From Bacillus sp. THAF10 (GTDB lineage: Bacteria > Bacillota > Bacilli > Bacillales > Bacillaceae_I), in contig NZ_CP045403.1 in assembly GCF_009363695.1 (NCBI RefSeq), positions 2,336,001 through 2,400,000 of the forward strand: a stretch of 64,000 nt of DNA, given 5' to 3'. How positions within the stretch are numbered: the stretch's first letter is position 1; every line of letters starts with the position of its first letter. The position numbers and the translations under genes were made by a program. The notes beneath the pieces were generated by a model that was not told where the DNA came from, ran no database searches, and worked only from the letters and a program-made list of their open reading frames with translations. Shown here in pieces: positions 36,554 to 45,887 of the stretch.

Positions 36554-36594
36554 AAAGCCGGTCGCACACAAATAAGTGACGACCGGCTTTTTTA
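36554..36594. terminator. Bidirectional terminator before scoB
   Basis: AAAGCCGGTCG and CGACCGGCTTT form an 11-bp stem with a 15-base loop, with T-runs on both strands. It ends the small membrane gene and the converging CoA-transferase operon. Confidence 0.92.
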
Positions 36595-36597
36595 CAT

Positions 36598-37260
36598 TTA
36601 AAACGCTTCTAATTTCACATGCTCATCAACTATTAAGGTAGGTTCTGTTGTATTTTGGATATCCTCTACGGAAAACCCGCTTGCAACCTCTACAAGCTTT
36701 AAGCCCTGGTCAGTCACATCGATTACTGCGCGGTCCGTTATAATTCGATCGACTACTCCTTTACCAGTTAAAGGAAGGGTGCACTCTTTTAATATTTTTG
36801 CTTCCCCTGCTTTATTCACATGGTCCATGATCACGATAATGCGTTCGGCTCCGTGAACGAGGTCCATCGCTCCGCCCATGCCCTTGATCATTTTTCCTGG
36901 AATCATCCAGTTAGCTAGGTCCCCATTTTCACTAACTTCCATGCCACCTAAAATGGCGATGTTCACATGCCCACCGCGGATCATGGCAAAGGATTCGGCG
37001 CTGTCAAAGTAGGCCGCTCCTGGAATGGCAGTGACCGTCTCTTTACCAGCGTTGATTAAATCCGGATCAACATGTTCCTTTGTTGGATATGGCCCTATAC
37101 CAAGCAAACCATTTTCCGATTGTAATACGACTTGCTTGTTATCGGATATGTAGTTGGCAACAAGTGTTGGCATCCCGATTCCAAGATTTACATAAAAGCC
37201 GTTTTCAATTTCTTTTTCTGCTCTTTTTGCAATTTTTTCTCGGTTATTTACTTTCGTCAT
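36598..37260 (-). CDS. scoB: 3-oxoacid CoA-transferase subunit B
   Basis: This 220-residue beta subunit carries the catalytic glutamate in [12 protein letters not shown], whose thioester carries CoA, and begins with [15 protein letters not shown]. With the alpha subunit it transfers CoA from succinyl-CoA (or a similar donor) to acetoacetate. It follows scoA by 18 bases. Its neighbours are a thiolase and HMG-CoA lyase, which point to ketone-body use. Confidence 0.94.
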   Translation of the reverse strand: MTKVNNREKIAKRAEKEIENGFYVNLGIGMPTLVANYISDNKQVVLQSENGLLGIGPYPTKEHVDPDLINAGKETVTAIPGAAYFDSAESFAMIRGGHVNIAILGGMEVSENGDLANWMIPGKMIKGMGGAMDLVHGAERIIVIMDHVNKAGEAKILKECTLPLTGKGVVDRIITDRAVIDVTDQGLKLVEVASGFSVEDIQNTTEPTLIVDEHVKLEAF

Positions 37261-37278
37261 CGTTTGTTCCCCTCCTCG

Positions 37279-37968
37279 CTAGTCTCTTGTGGTGACGCGT
37301 TCGATTTTCTTTTCTTGTTTTCCAACAATTAAGCGTTGCACATAGATACTTGGTGTTTGGATGAGGTTTGGATCTAAATCACCAATTTCCACAAGCTCTT
37401 CCACTTCCGCAATCGTTACTTTTCCTGCAGCGGCAATCATTGGATTAAAATTTCGAGCTGTTTTGTTGTAGATGAGATTTCCCATTTTATCCGCTTTTGT
37501 CGCTCGAACAAGACTGAAGTCAGCAGTAAACGCTTCTTCAAGTAAATACTCTTTTCCATTAAATGAACGTACTTCTTTTCCTTCGGCGATTGGTGTTCCG
37601 ACGCCTGCAGGAGTGTAGAATGCAGGAATACCTGCACCGCCAGCTCTAATTTTTTCCGCTAACGTTCCTTGAGGAGTTAGTTCCACTTCCAGCTCTCCTG
37701 ATAAAACTTGGCGTTCAAACTCTTTGTTTTCCCCAACATATGAACCAATCATTTTTTTAATTTGTTTGTTTTTCAATAAAAGACCTAATCCCCATTCGTC
37801 CACTCCACAGTTATTGGAGATAACCGTTAAGTCTTTCACCCCAGTTTCCACAAGGGCTAAGATCAAATTTTCCGGGATTCCACAAAGACCGAAGCCTCCT
37901 ACCATGATGGTTGCTCCGTCATGAATGTCTTTAACTGCTTCAGTGAAGGATGTGTATACAGGTTTCAT
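37279..37968 (-). CDS. scoA: 3-oxoacid CoA-transferase subunit A
   Basis: This 229-residue alpha subunit has the CoA-transferase glycine loop [18 protein letters not shown] and [19 protein letters not shown]. The ATG at 37968 has GAGGTG eight bases upstream; the frame is open for 25 further codons but these lie in the spacer and the end of the thiolase gene. It forms a unit with thiolase and scoB. Confidence 0.94.
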   Translation of the reverse strand: MKPVYTSFTEAVKDIHDGATIMVGGFGLCGIPENLILALVETGVKDLTVISNNCGVDEWGLGLLLKNKQIKKMIGSYVGENKEFERQVLSGELEVELTPQGTLAEKIRAGGAGIPAFYTPAGVGTPIAEGKEVRSFNGKEYLLEEAFTADFSLVRATKADKMGNLIYNKTARNFNPMIAAAGKVTIAEVEELVEIGDLDPNLIQTPSIYVQRLIVGKQEKKIERVTTRD

Positions 37969-37994
37969 CTTCGTTGCACCTCTTTCTATTGTGA

Positions 37995-39179
37995 TTAAAT
38001 ATTTTCTACGATTGTAGCAACACCTTGTCCGCCGCCAATACATAATGTAGCAAGGCCTTTTTTGGCGTCACGGCGTTTCATTTCGTGAATAAGGGTAACG
38101 AGAATTCGCGCGCCACTAGCACCAATAGGGTGACCTAGAGCGATTGCCCCACCGTTTACATTTAATTTTTCCGGATCAAATTGAAGCTCGCGTCCTACAG
38201 CCAGTGCTTGAGCAGCAAAGGCTTCGTTTGCTTCTACAAGATCCATTTCTTCCATTGTTTGCGCACCTTTTTCAAGGGCCTTTTTCACAGCAGTTACAGG
38301 ACCAATTCCCATAATACTTGGATCAACCCCACTGCTCGCATTTGCTACAATTTTCACAAGTGGTTGAATGCCAAGCTCCTCTGCTTTCTCCCTACTCATC
38401 ACGACAACAGCAGCTGCTCCATCATTGATTCCAGAAGCATTTCCAGCTGTTACCGATCCATCTTTTTTGAAGGCAGGACGCAAGCCACCAAGCTTTTCAG
38501 CGGTTGTTCCCTTTCTAGGAAATTCGTCTGTATCAATGGTCAAAATTTCCTTTTTCTTCTTCACTTCAACAGGAACGATTTCACCCGTAAACTTGCCGTC
38601 TTCTATTGCTTGAACCGCTTTTTGTTGGCTGTTTGCCGCAAATTCGTCCTGCTCCTCGCGTGATAATCCATATTTTTCGCAAAGGTTTTCTGCTGTTACG
38701 CCCATATGATAATCATGGAACGCGCAAGTCAAGCCGTCTGCTACCATGCTATCGACAACTTTCTGGTCGCCCATGCGAAAGCCGTCTCTTGCTCCTTTTA
38801 ATAAATACGGTGCCTGAGACATGTTCTCCATCCCGCCAGCCACTACTATATCAGCATCACCAGCTATAATTGCTTGAGCTGCTAGATGTACGGTTTTGAG
38901 TCCAGAACCACATACTTTGTTGATGGTCATGGATGAAACTTCTTGAGGAATTCCTGCTGCCATAGCAGCTTGTCTTGCGGGATTTTGGCCAAGCCCTGCC
39001 TGTAAGACATTCCCCATGATCACTTCGTCTACACTATCAGGAGAAACTCCCGCCCTTGCAAGAGCCTCTTTAATAACTATTGCTCCGAGTTGTGGAGCGG
39101 AAACATCCTTTAATGCCCCACCAAAGCTTCCTATCGCTGTTCGGACAGCGCTTACAATTACTACTTCTTTATTCGACAT
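37995..39179 (-). CDS. Acetyl-CoA C-acetyltransferase (thiolase)
   Basis: This 394-residue thiolase cleaves acetoacetyl-CoA to two acetyl-CoA or runs in reverse. The nucleophile is C88 in NKVCGSGLK, the histidine lies in [14 protein letters not shown] and the second cysteine in CIGGGQG. It is the first gene of the operon with scoA and scoB. A sigma-A type promoter lies in the divergent gap with the HMG-CoA lyase gene. Confidence 0.95.
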   Translation of the reverse strand: MSNKEVVIVSAVRTAIGSFGGALKDVSAPQLGAIVIKEALARAGVSPDSVDEVIMGNVLQAGLGQNPARQAAMAAGIPQEVSSMTINKVCGSGLKTVHLAAQAIIAGDADIVVAGGMENMSQAPYLLKGARDGFRMGDQKVVDSMVADGLTCAFHDYHMGVTAENLCEKYGLSREEQDEFAANSQQKAVQAIEDGKFTGEIVPVEVKKKKEILTIDTDEFPRKGTTAEKLGGLRPAFKKDGSVTAGNASGINDGAAAVVVMSREKAEELGIQPLVKIVANASSGVDPSIMGIGPVTAVKKALEKGAQTMEEMDLVEANEAFAAQALAVGRELQFDPEKLNVNGGAIALGHPIGASGARILVTLIHEMKRRDAKKGLATLCIGGGQGVATIVENI

Positions 39180-39247
39180 AATTTCCTCTCCTCTCGACTG
39201 ACTAATTTCTAGACAGATGTCGAAACTCCTTCTTTTTTTATAAAATT

Positions 39248-39276
39248 TCTATAATTCTTACGATAGGTTGTGTAAA
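39248..39276 (-). promoter_or_regulatory. Candidate promoter of the thiolase-scoAB operon
   Basis: TTTACA (39271-39276) and TATAGA (39248-39253) are separated by 17 bases on the minus strand in the divergent gap. Confidence 0.5.
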
Positions 39277-39319
39277 ATTGAAGGAAGGGAGAAATTTTTA
39301 ATAAGGGGGAATTACTAGC

Positions 39320-40237
39320 ATGAATTTGCCAAAGAAAGCAACCATCATTGAAGTGGGGCCTCGTGATGGCTTGCAAAATCTAAAAACTTTCGTCCCAACA
39401 GATGCAAAAGTTGAATTTATACAAGAATTGAAAAAAGCAGGAGTGCGTGAAATGGAGCTTACATCTTTCGTGTCACCAAGATGGGTTCCGCAAATGTCGG
39501 ATGCGGCCTTAGTTATTGAGAGCTGCAATGATCAAGATTCAAGAAATTTTGTTCTAGTTCCAAACGAAAAAGGAATTGAGCGTCTAAAAAGTACGTCGTG
39601 TAAAAATGCGGCAGTTTTTGTAGGAGTTAGCGATACGTTTAATAAGAAGAATATAAATAAAACAACAAAAGAAAGCATGCTTGAGCTTGAGCCCTTAATT
39701 CGTGATTTAAAGGCACAAGGTTATTTTGTACGCGCATGCATTTCCACATCCTTTTATTGTCCTTACGAAGGTAAAATTCCTGTTGAGAGAGTCGTTTCAT
39801 TATGCAAACAGTTTGTTGCATTTGGTGCAGATGAGTTAAGTGTTGCAGATACAGTTGGAATGGCCAACCCATTAGAGTCCTTTGAATTATTTTCCGTTTT
39901 GAAAAAAGAACTTGCTGAGATTTTCATTACCGCTCACTTCCATAATACTCGCGGCATGGCACTTGCCAATGTTTTTGCTGCGCTTCAAGCTGGAGTGGAC
40001 CGTTTTGATGCCTCTGCCGGTGGCTTAGGTGGGTGTCCATTTGCCCCGGGTGCTTCAGGCAATGTTGCCACAGAAGATGTTGTTTATATGTTAGAAGAGA
40101 TGGGGATCGAAACGGGAATAAACCTAAACCGAGTGGTAAAGGCTTTAGAGAACCTGTTACCACATTTAGATAAGCAATATGAAAGTCAGTATTATAAGCT
40201 TGTACAAGGCGGTGCCATTGCACAGCCTCGTGCATAA
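39320..40237 (+). CDS. Hydroxymethylglutaryl-CoA lyase
   Basis: This 305-residue TIM-barrel enzyme splits HMG-CoA into acetoacetate and acetyl-CoA. EVGPRDGLQN supplies the arginine and aspartate, ITAHFHNTRGMA the metal-binding histidines and GGLGGCPFAPGASGNVATED the flexible signature loop with the catalytic cysteine. AGGGGG precedes the ATG. It is divergent from the thiolase-scoAB operon, so HMG-CoA from leucine breakdown could flow to acetoacetate and on to acetyl-CoA. The other leucine-pathway genes are not in the window. Confidence 0.94.
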   Translation: MNLPKKATIIEVGPRDGLQNLKTFVPTDAKVEFIQELKKAGVREMELTSFVSPRWVPQMSDAALVIESCNDQDSRNFVLVPNEKGIERLKSTSCKNAAVFVGVSDTFNKKNINKTTKESMLELEPLIRDLKAQGYFVRACISTSFYCPYEGKIPVERVVSLCKQFVAFGADELSVADTVGMANPLESFELFSVLKKELAEIFITAHFHNTRGMALANVFAALQAGVDRFDASAGGLGGCPFAPGASGNVATEDVVYMLEEMGIETGINLNRVVKALENLLPHLDKQYESQYYKLVQGGAIAQPRA

Positions 40238-40296
40238 AAGTTCCACTTCCTATCCATATTAGAAAGGAAATTTTCTATGGAAGGGAGCCTAAAGAG

Positions 40297-40431
40297 ATGT
40301 CCAAGCATAATAATCATCATGGCCCAAGTCAAAAGGGTCAGCCTCATGCTGAAAGTGCGAAGCAGACGGTTGCAGCGGAAGAAGTGGAGCGTGCAAACCA
40401 CCCAACGAAACGTCAAAATTCTGAACAATAA
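40297..40431 (+). CDS. Small hydrophilic protein, resembling minor spore proteins
   Basis: A 44-residue protein begins MSKHNNHHGPSQKGQPH, continues AESAKQTVAAEEVERANHP and ends RQNSEQ. It has no hydrophobic core and is rich in H, Q, K and A, like small acid-soluble or minor coat proteins, but I cannot assign a family. GGGAG lies nine bases before the ATG and a terminator follows ten bases after the stop, so expression is likely. Confidence 0.6.
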   Translation: MSKHNNHHGPSQKGQPHAESAKQTVAAEEVERANHPTKRQNSEQ

Positions 40432-40440
40432 TGGAATGGT

Positions 40441-40486
40441 AAGCCGTATTTGAAAGTATTATCCTGACTTTTAAATACGGCTTTTT
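40441..40486 (+). terminator. Terminator after the small hydrophilic protein
   Basis: AAGCCGTATTT and AAATACGGCTT pair around a 21-base loop, followed by TTT and a short T-rich tract. It may also serve the converging ynfA-like gene. Confidence 0.85.
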
Positions 40487-40492
40487 CGTTCC

Positions 40493-40822
40493 TCATCCAC
40501 TCCTCGGAGCAAACAGCATCACAGAAACTCCCACTAGACAGATTCCAGCTCCTAACCAGTCATAAACATCTGGTGTTTTTCGATCAATTCCCCACCCCCA
40601 CAGGACAGAAAGCACAATAAATACGCCTCCGTAAGCTGCGTATACTCTCCCAAAGGTTGGAAAGCTTTGAAACGTAGCAATGATTCCATACATCACGAGT
40701 GCGACTCCCCCAACAACTCCCCATGAAAGTGGTTTCCCTTCTCTTAACCATAACCAGATGAGGTACCCTCCCCCTATTTCTGCAAGACCAGCAATTAGAA
40801 AGAGTGTTAATGCTTGTATCAT
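40493..40822 (-). CDS. YnfA/UPF0060 family membrane protein
   Basis: The protein has four membrane segments and the UPF0060 hallmarks: [18 protein letters not shown], then [34 protein letters not shown]. Starting at the ATG at 40822, with GGAG nine bases upstream, it has 109 residues, the usual size. Distant relatives are small multidrug transporters, but no substrate can be assigned. Confidence 0.9.
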   Translation of the reverse strand: MIQALTLFLIAGLAEIGGGYLIWLWLREGKPLSWGVVGGVALVMYGIIATFQSFPTFGRVYAAYGGVFIVLSVLWGWGIDRKTPDVYDWLGAGICLVGVSVMLFAPRSG

Positions 40823-40934
40823 ACTCATCATCTCCATATTTTTTTCCCATGTTACGTTCTAGTTCCCACAACTTGTACATATTTTTTAGAAAGCGAAATT
40901 CTTTTCGTCTACTCTTAGTATAGGTGGGATATAG

Positions 40935-41150
40935 GTGTATTACGTCTACTTTCTTGAAAATAAAAATTGTATTCTAAGTCAGTTAAGAAAACAGATTCCA
41001 GCAGTGAACGAAGAGCTCAGAATCAAAGGCAGAAAAGCAAAAGTAATCAGCGTGACCAACTTCGATGATAGTCATGTGAATGTTCATGTGGAGCTTGAAA
41101 AAATAGTAAAAAAACCGCTTGTTGACCTTTCGAAAAAGAAAAAGAAATAG
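40935..41150 (+). CDS. Hypothetical basic protein
   Basis: The 71-residue protein starts with GTG after AGGTGG. It has a mixed alpha/beta pattern (YYVYFLENKNCILSQLRKQI, VISVTNFDDSHVNVHVELE) and ends in five lysines. I do not recognise it. A terminator follows the stop by about 20 bases, then the 52-bp array. Confidence 0.6.
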   Translation: MYYVYFLENKNCILSQLRKQIPAVNEELRIKGRKAKVISVTNFDDSHVNVHVELEKIVKKPLVDLSKKKKK

Positions 41151-41169
41151 CCTTAAAATGCTTGAAAAT

Positions 41170-41216
41170 AAAAAGCACGTGAGGAAAAACATCTTGTTTA
41201 CCTTTACGTGCTTTTT
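41170..41216 (+). terminator. Terminator before the first 52-bp array
   Basis: AAAAAGCACGT and ACGTGCTTTTT pair, with a T-run at the end. It ends the basic-protein gene. Confidence 0.85.
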
Positions 41217-41261
41217 GTGTTGTTTGGAGTGGGCTTTTAAAGGGAGCTTTGGCACCTTTGA

Positions 41262-41645
41262 GGTCGTGCAGCACCTCTGCTCGACCTCTTCTTCTCGCGA
41301 CCACGCTTTTTTGGGTCAAGCAGCACCCCTGCTCGACCTCTTTTTCTCTCGACCACGCTTTTTTGGGTCGTGCAGTCTCCCTGCTCGACCTCTTTTTCTC
41401 TCGACTACGCTTTTTTGGGTCGTGCAGCACCTCTGCTCGACCTCTTTTTCTCTCGACCACGCTTTTTTGGGTCGTGCAGCATCCCTGCTCGACCTCTTTT
41501 TCTTTCGACCACGCTTTTTTGGGTCGTGCAGCATCCCTGCTCGACCTCTTTTTCTCTCGACTACGCTTTTTTGGGTCGTGCAGCATCCCTGCTCGACACA
41601 TGTTTCTCCGGGCAACGCTTTTTTAGGGGGTGCACCATCTCTATT
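41262..41645 (+). repeat. Tandem array of 52-bp repeats, seven units plus a degenerate eighth
   Basis: Units start at 41262, 41314, 41366, 41418, 41470, 41522 and 41574, each exactly 52 bases after the last. A degenerate eighth begins at 41626 and touches the 3' end of the next gene. Each unit begins with a hairpin: GGTCG, mismatch, GCAG, loop, CTGC, mismatch, CGACC. A pyrimidine tract and CTTTTTT follow. Long open frames cross it on both strands because the repeat has few stop codons; I do not treat them as genes. Confidence 0.95.
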
Positions 41646-42551
41646 TCACCTAGTTTGATACCAACTTGGCACATTCTTTTCAAAATTATCGTGATCCTTT
41701 ATATTAGCTAATGAGTAACGAAGTAACAAAGCACCCTGCTCTTCGCTCATTCTTTTTCCCCACACAATTGCCGCGACGGCATGCATTGCGTCATAAAGGC
41801 TGAACAGCTGCCAAAACTCATCAGAAATTTCTTTTCCCTCATGATACCCATCAATGGCGCCAATGGAAAAGGGCACACTTACCTGAATGGCAAAAAATCC
41901 TAGCTTATGCAAATCATGAACCGGATCTCCCCAATCCATCTGTTGAAAATCTATGAAGCCAGCAAACTTACCTTTATGAAACACTAAATTGTTTGGATGA
42001 AAATCATCATGTTGAAATGTGTTGGGCCTATCGATCATTAAATGCTCATTAATCTTTATGTGATTTTCCAATAGATGTACAACACTTTTATCCACTTCCG
42101 GCATGTCTTTAAGTTCATTTAAATACTTGTCACTCTTGCGTTTTTTCACCGTGTACCAGGATTCTGCTTCAACTGGAGCAGGAAGTTGATGAAGCTTTTT
42201 CAATTCCAATCCAGCTTTAAAACCTACCTCATATTGCTCTTTTTCTGACAACAAAGGCAGTGCCACTTCTCCATCTTCACCTGCAACAAATTCGAGAATC
42301 ATATAAGCACAATCCTCACAATCCAATACTCCAAATTCTATTGCCTCTGGAACATAATCAGATAGAGTAAAAAGCTCGTTTAAAATTTGAAATTCCTGTT
42401 TTCGGTTTGTAGCATCTTCTTTTGGAAAAACCCTTAGGAGATACTTATCATCTATTTTGTATTTTTTATCATGAGAAAACCCTTTTTGCAATACTTTCAC
42501 ATTTTCTGCATGTTTTATTAATGGTATTTTTGCAATGATTTGATGGTTCAT
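41646..42551 (-). CDS. Aminoglycoside phosphotransferase family kinase
   Basis: The 301-residue protein has the APH-type kinase fold. The catalytic loop is FQHDDFHPNNLVF and the metal-binding motif is GFIDFQQMDWGDPVHDL; MILEFVAGEDGEV forms the hinge. Such proteins phosphorylate antibiotics or small metabolites. Nothing in the neighbourhood indicates a substrate, and resistance should not be assumed. Its last codons adjoin the degenerate final unit of the 52-bp array. Confidence 0.88.
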   Translation of the reverse strand: MNHQIIAKIPLIKHAENVKVLQKGFSHDKKYKIDDKYLLRVFPKEDATNRKQEFQILNELFTLSDYVPEAIEFGVLDCEDCAYMILEFVAGEDGEVALPLLSEKEQYEVGFKAGLELKKLHQLPAPVEAESWYTVKKRKSDKYLNELKDMPEVDKSVVHLLENHIKINEHLMIDRPNTFQHDDFHPNNLVFHKGKFAGFIDFQQMDWGDPVHDLHKLGFFAIQVSVPFSIGAIDGYHEGKEISDEFWQLFSLYDAMHAVAAIVWGKRMSEEQGALLLRYSLANIKDHDNFEKNVPSWYQTR

Positions 42552-42625
42552 TCTTATCCCCCCATGTTCAAAATAACCAGAAATTGATTATCTCTCATAG
42601 AGGAAAACACGTCTACTAATTTTTT

Positions 42626-42820
42626 CTAAAAAATGATAAAAATCAAAATTATTCCTAGCAAAATAAGGATTGTGATACCGAGGGTTTTTAAGCTCATATC
42701 AGAAACGCTACCAATAATACTTCGTGTCACTCCGTCATTAAAAGCCCCACCCGGATTTCGCTTGCTTTCCTCTTGTTTAAGCCTCTCTCTCATTTGGTAG
42801 GGTTTTTCCTTATCGGTCAT
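42626..42820 (-). CDS. Small membrane protein, DUF6366-like
   Basis: The 64-residue protein has a charged N-terminal half (MTDKEKPYQMRERLKQEESKRNPGG...) and one C-terminal membrane segment (LGITILILLGIILIFIIF). The layout resembles small proteins annotated DUF6366, an assignment made from memory. AGGAG precedes the ATG. Confidence 0.65.
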   Translation of the reverse strand: MTDKEKPYQMRERLKQEESKRNPGGAFNDGVTRSIIGSVSDMSLKTLGITILILLGIILIFIIF

Positions 42821-42891
42821 TTCATCATCTCCTCGCTTGGATATTTATGTTAAAATCAGATTAGGAAATACAGGACGAATGGGGTGATTTT

Positions 42892-42978
42892 TTGATAGCT
42901 GCACTCCTTAGTTTTCTTGGAGATGTTTTTGCATCACTTGCTGCTTCCTTTTCTAGGAAAATAAAAAGAGATGACTAG
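42892..42978 (+). CDS. Possible 28-residue hydrophobic peptide
   Basis: A TTG with GGGGTG five bases upstream opens a frame of 28 codons: hydrophobic for about 20 residues (MIAALLSFLGDVFASLAASF), then SRKIKRDD. The amphipathic helix with a basic tail resembles small membrane-active peptides. A chance frame cannot be excluded. Confidence 0.35.
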   Translation: MIAALLSFLGDVFASLAASFSRKIKRDD

Positions 42979-43020
42979 TGATTTCACAAAATACGTTCCT
43001 TTATGAAAGGAGTTCCAAAA

Positions 43021-43494
43021 TTGAATTTTACACTAACAAGCTTCTCAACCGACAAATATTATGTAGGTTTTAAATACCCAGCACTCGTTACCTCAATGAA
43101 GCAGTTGGACTTGCCAGAATTCTGGGAAGAGTTCTCAAAGAAGTTTATGAAAGATGAAGTAAGCAATCTTGTTGAAAAGAAAGAGGCAATTGGATACATG
43201 AGTTTTAAAAATGAAAGTAGTAAATCCTTTGAGTATTATGCTGCTTGTGAAGTAACAGAGTTTGGTGTTACACATGATTTTCACAAAATTGTCATTCCTA
43301 AAGGAGATTACTTATTTTTTGATATTCCTTTTTCCAACAAGGATGAGGAGATAGAAGCAGTTTTAAATTTCATCAGGAAGGATTCTTCAATTGAATATAA
43401 AATAAATCAAAGCTTTTGTTTTGAATCCTATCCTGAAACATTTGATCATGAAAAGGAAGAAACATCCTTGTATTTTGTCGTACCCATATTCTAA
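43021..43494 (+). CDS. GyrI/AraC effector-binding-domain-like protein
   Basis: The 157-residue protein looks like a stand-alone effector-binding domain: a beta-strand-rich pattern with YYAACEVTEFGVTHDFHKIVIPKGDYLFFDIPF and a late conserved ETSLYFVVPIF. It lacks a DNA-binding domain. The TTG at 43021 has AAGGAG eight bases upstream; the in-frame ATG at 43003 lies before that site. Confidence 0.65.
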   Translation: MNFTLTSFSTDKYYVGFKYPALVTSMKQLDLPEFWEEFSKKFMKDEVSNLVEKKEAIGYMSFKNESSKSFEYYAACEVTEFGVTHDFHKIVIPKGDYLFFDIPFSNKDEEIEAVLNFIRKDSSIEYKINQSFCFESYPETFDHEKEETSLYFVVPIF

Positions 43495-43554
43495 AATACT
43501 AGCTCAGTGCAATATTCTCTGAGCTAATGGACCAACCCACATTTTTATCTTTAA

Positions 43555-44073
43555 TTACTGTCCTTCTATAACCTCTTTAACCGTTTTTAAATGGTCTACG
43601 TCATTAATAATCTTGTAGTCATCAAAATGATTTTGTCCTACCCCGTATGTCACGCTAGTAGTTTCCATCATATTTCCTTTAGGATTAGACACTAAAAAAT
43701 ACAGCAAATATTCATATTCTATTTGTTGTTCTTTTTGAGGCTTCTGCATCTTAATTTCTGATAGATTCTCTAATATTTTTTGAATGGTATCTGAATCACT
43801 TACATCAATGCTTCTTACAACTTCATTACTTTCCCCCTCAACCACATTTATCGTCATTTGCTGAATTGTCGTTTCTTCATGAATATATTCTTTAGCTAAG
43901 CTGTGAAAGGATAATACTTTCAACTCTTGAAACAATACAAACCCCCAAAGCAACACAATATATGCAAACGCCCCAATTGCCAACTTTTTATTAACAGTTA
44001 AAAGTTTTCTGGCTCCAACCCAAAATGCTCCTGTAACTGTGACAAACAAGTAAAATTCCAAAGAATAAAGCAA
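43555..44073 (-). CDS. Membrane-anchored hypothetical protein
   Basis: The 172-residue protein has two N-terminal membrane segments (FYLFVTVTGAFWVGA and LAIGAFAYIVLLWGFVLF) and a soluble domain of about 110 residues. That domain has no obvious motifs (IDVSDSDTIQKILENLSEIKM). I do not recognise it. Confidence 0.65.
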   Translation of the reverse strand: MLYSLEFYLFVTVTGAFWVGARKLLTVNKKLAIGAFAYIVLLWGFVLFQELKVLSFHSLAKEYIHEETTIQQMTINVVEGESNEVVRSIDVSDSDTIQKILENLSEIKMQKPQKEQQIEYEYLLYFLVSNPKGNMMETTSVTYGVGQNHFDDYKIINDVDHLKTVKEVIEGQ

Positions 44074-44264
44074 TGTTTGTTCCCCCTTGTCAACCTAACA
44101 GTATTGCGAAAAATTACCCTTGAAGAGTAAAATATGAATATCTCTGTACTATTTTTCAAGCTGCAAAACTGCCTTTTAATATTTAGCAAATGGCTACTTG
44201 TAATATTTTACCACAATTAAAGCTTTATTTCTTAAATTTTCAGTAAATTTATAAAGGGGAAATC

Positions 44265-44798
44265 GTGATGAATCTTGTTTATGAGGTATTACCACTAGAA
44301 AGAGCGGATGAGTGCCGGGAGATATGCAATGAATTGATGGCTTTCCAAAAGTCAAAAGCGCATATTGCTCCAGAGAGATTTGATACAATGAATTTTGATA
44401 CTAGGATGCTCCCTTCTATTGAAAAGGCCATACATAATTATTTGGTGGTGGTAAAGCATGAAGAACAGATTATTGGTTATGTTTATTCCAATGTTTCACC
44501 TAAACAAGCATATTCAAACGACTTTGCCACCTTCTTTGACATGGATTCTGTTGCGAAACGGAATGTGGGCTGCCTGTCTCAATTTTACATTAAAGATGGC
44601 TATCGCCAATACGGTGTAGGATCGGAGCTTTTTAAGCTAAGCATGGAATGGTTAAAACAATTTGACGATGTGGATGATTTGTTTATCTATGTGTCTAATG
44701 GCAATGAGAAGGCACTAGAGTTTTATAAACGAAAAGGATTTTATGTTAGTCATGATATTTTGGATGGCTTTATTACTGTCTTGAGAAATAACAAATAA
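44265..44798 (+). CDS. GNAT family N-acetyltransferase
   Basis: The 177-residue protein has a GNAT core: QFYIKDGYRQYGVGSELFKLSMEWL carries the acetyl-CoA loop (Q/R-x-x-G-x-G), and VSNGNEKALEFYKRKGFY is the final helix and strand. AGGGG precedes the ATG. The substrate is unknown. Confidence 0.88.
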   Translation: MMNLVYEVLPLERADECREICNELMAFQKSKAHIAPERFDTMNFDTRMLPSIEKAIHNYLVVVKHEEQIIGYVYSNVSPKQAYSNDFATFFDMDSVAKRNVGCLSQFYIKDGYRQYGVGSELFKLSMEWLKQFDDVDDLFIYVSNGNEKALEFYKRKGFYVSHDILDGFITVLRNNK

Positions 44799-44873
44799 TT
44801 TTTTCCAATTCCATTTCCCCTCCAGCATTTCCAAATGGTAAAATGTATCATATAGCTAGATGGAGGTTTTCAT

Positions 44874-45797
44874 GTGAGTCAACTAAAAAGAGTGTTCATT
44901 GTTCTTGGCATTTTATTGTCCTATATTTTGTTCGTTGGTATTTTCTTCACCAATAAAGTCATGTATATTCGCAAAAAAACGAATGAAGAAATTTTGGAGA
45001 AGGAAAGATTGCTTGGTCATTATCAGGAAGAGCTTTATGAAAAAATCCAGAAAAAAGAACTAACCATACAATCTCCATTGGGATATAACATTTATGGAGA
45101 AATGGTAGATGTACCAGGATCAAAACGATATATGATTCTTAGCCACGGAGTAACACAAAACACGTTAAATTCCATTAAGTACATGAATATTTTTTTAAAA
45201 CGAGGCTGGAACGTTATTCTCTATGATCACCGCCGTCACGGAAAATCAGGTGGAAAAACAACGAGTTACGGATTTTATGAAAAGCATGACTTAAAAGCTG
45301 TAGTCGATTGGGTAAGGGAACACGCAGTGGAGGATGCCGTTATCGGAATTCACGGAGAATCCATGGGAGCTGCCACTCTCCTCATGTATGCTGGAGCTAT
45401 TGAGGACGGTGCTGATTTTTATATTGCAGACTGCCCATTCTCTGACCTGGAGGAACAACTCACCTACAGGCTGAAAGCGGATTTTAACATACCAAAGCAG
45501 CTCGTGATGCCTATTGCAAACACGTTTTTACGAATTCGTGATAAGTATTCGATCCGAGATGTCTCACCAATTACTGTTATTGAAAACATTGAAAACCCTG
45601 TTCTCTTCATCCATAGTGAGCCCGATGATTTCATTCCCTTGATGATGACTCAACAGCTATTTGAGAAAAAACTAGGAAAAAAGCAGCTCTACGTTGCCAG
45701 AAATGGGATGCATGCGATGAGCTACTCAGAAAACCGGGAAGAATATGAAAAGGCAATCGATGAGTTTTTAGAGGAAATTGGATTTGGTAACGAGTAA
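44874..45797 (+). CDS. yqkD: Alpha/beta hydrolase YqkD
   Basis: The 307-residue protein has one N-terminal membrane anchor (VFIVLGILLSYILFVGIFF) and an alpha/beta hydrolase domain. ILSHGVTQNTLNS is the oxyanion region, IYDHRRHG appears here as LYDHRRHGKSGGKTTSYGFYEKHDL, and the nucleophile elbow is GIHGESMGAA. The aspartate and histidine follow in HSEPDDFIP and GMHAMSY. It closely resembles B. subtilis YqkD but lies 18 kb from yqkE. It starts with GTG after a GGAGG. Confidence 0.9.
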   Translation: MSQLKRVFIVLGILLSYILFVGIFFTNKVMYIRKKTNEEILEKERLLGHYQEELYEKIQKKELTIQSPLGYNIYGEMVDVPGSKRYMILSHGVTQNTLNSIKYMNIFLKRGWNVILYDHRRHGKSGGKTTSYGFYEKHDLKAVVDWVREHAVEDAVIGIHGESMGAATLLMYAGAIEDGADFYIADCPFSDLEEQLTYRLKADFNIPKQLVMPIANTFLRIRDKYSIRDVSPITVIENIENPVLFIHSEPDDFIPLMMTQQLFEKKLGKKQLYVARNGMHAMSYSENREEYEKAIDEFLEEIGFGNE

Positions 45798-45887
45798 TGC
45801 AGGGAGCTATTAGGCTTTCTGCTTTTTTAATTGAATAAATTCTCCTTCAAAATTAAACCCTATAAATATTGATTGGAGGATTGAGGT

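Noticed and set aside
41047..41601. Long arginine/lysine-rich open frame on the minus strand (184 codons) and several on plus through the 52-bp array
   Set aside because: The repeat unit contains few stop codons, so all frames stay open. 52 is not a multiple of three, so the protein pattern cycles frames. Ribosome binding sites are poor and the frames overlap the basic-protein gene.
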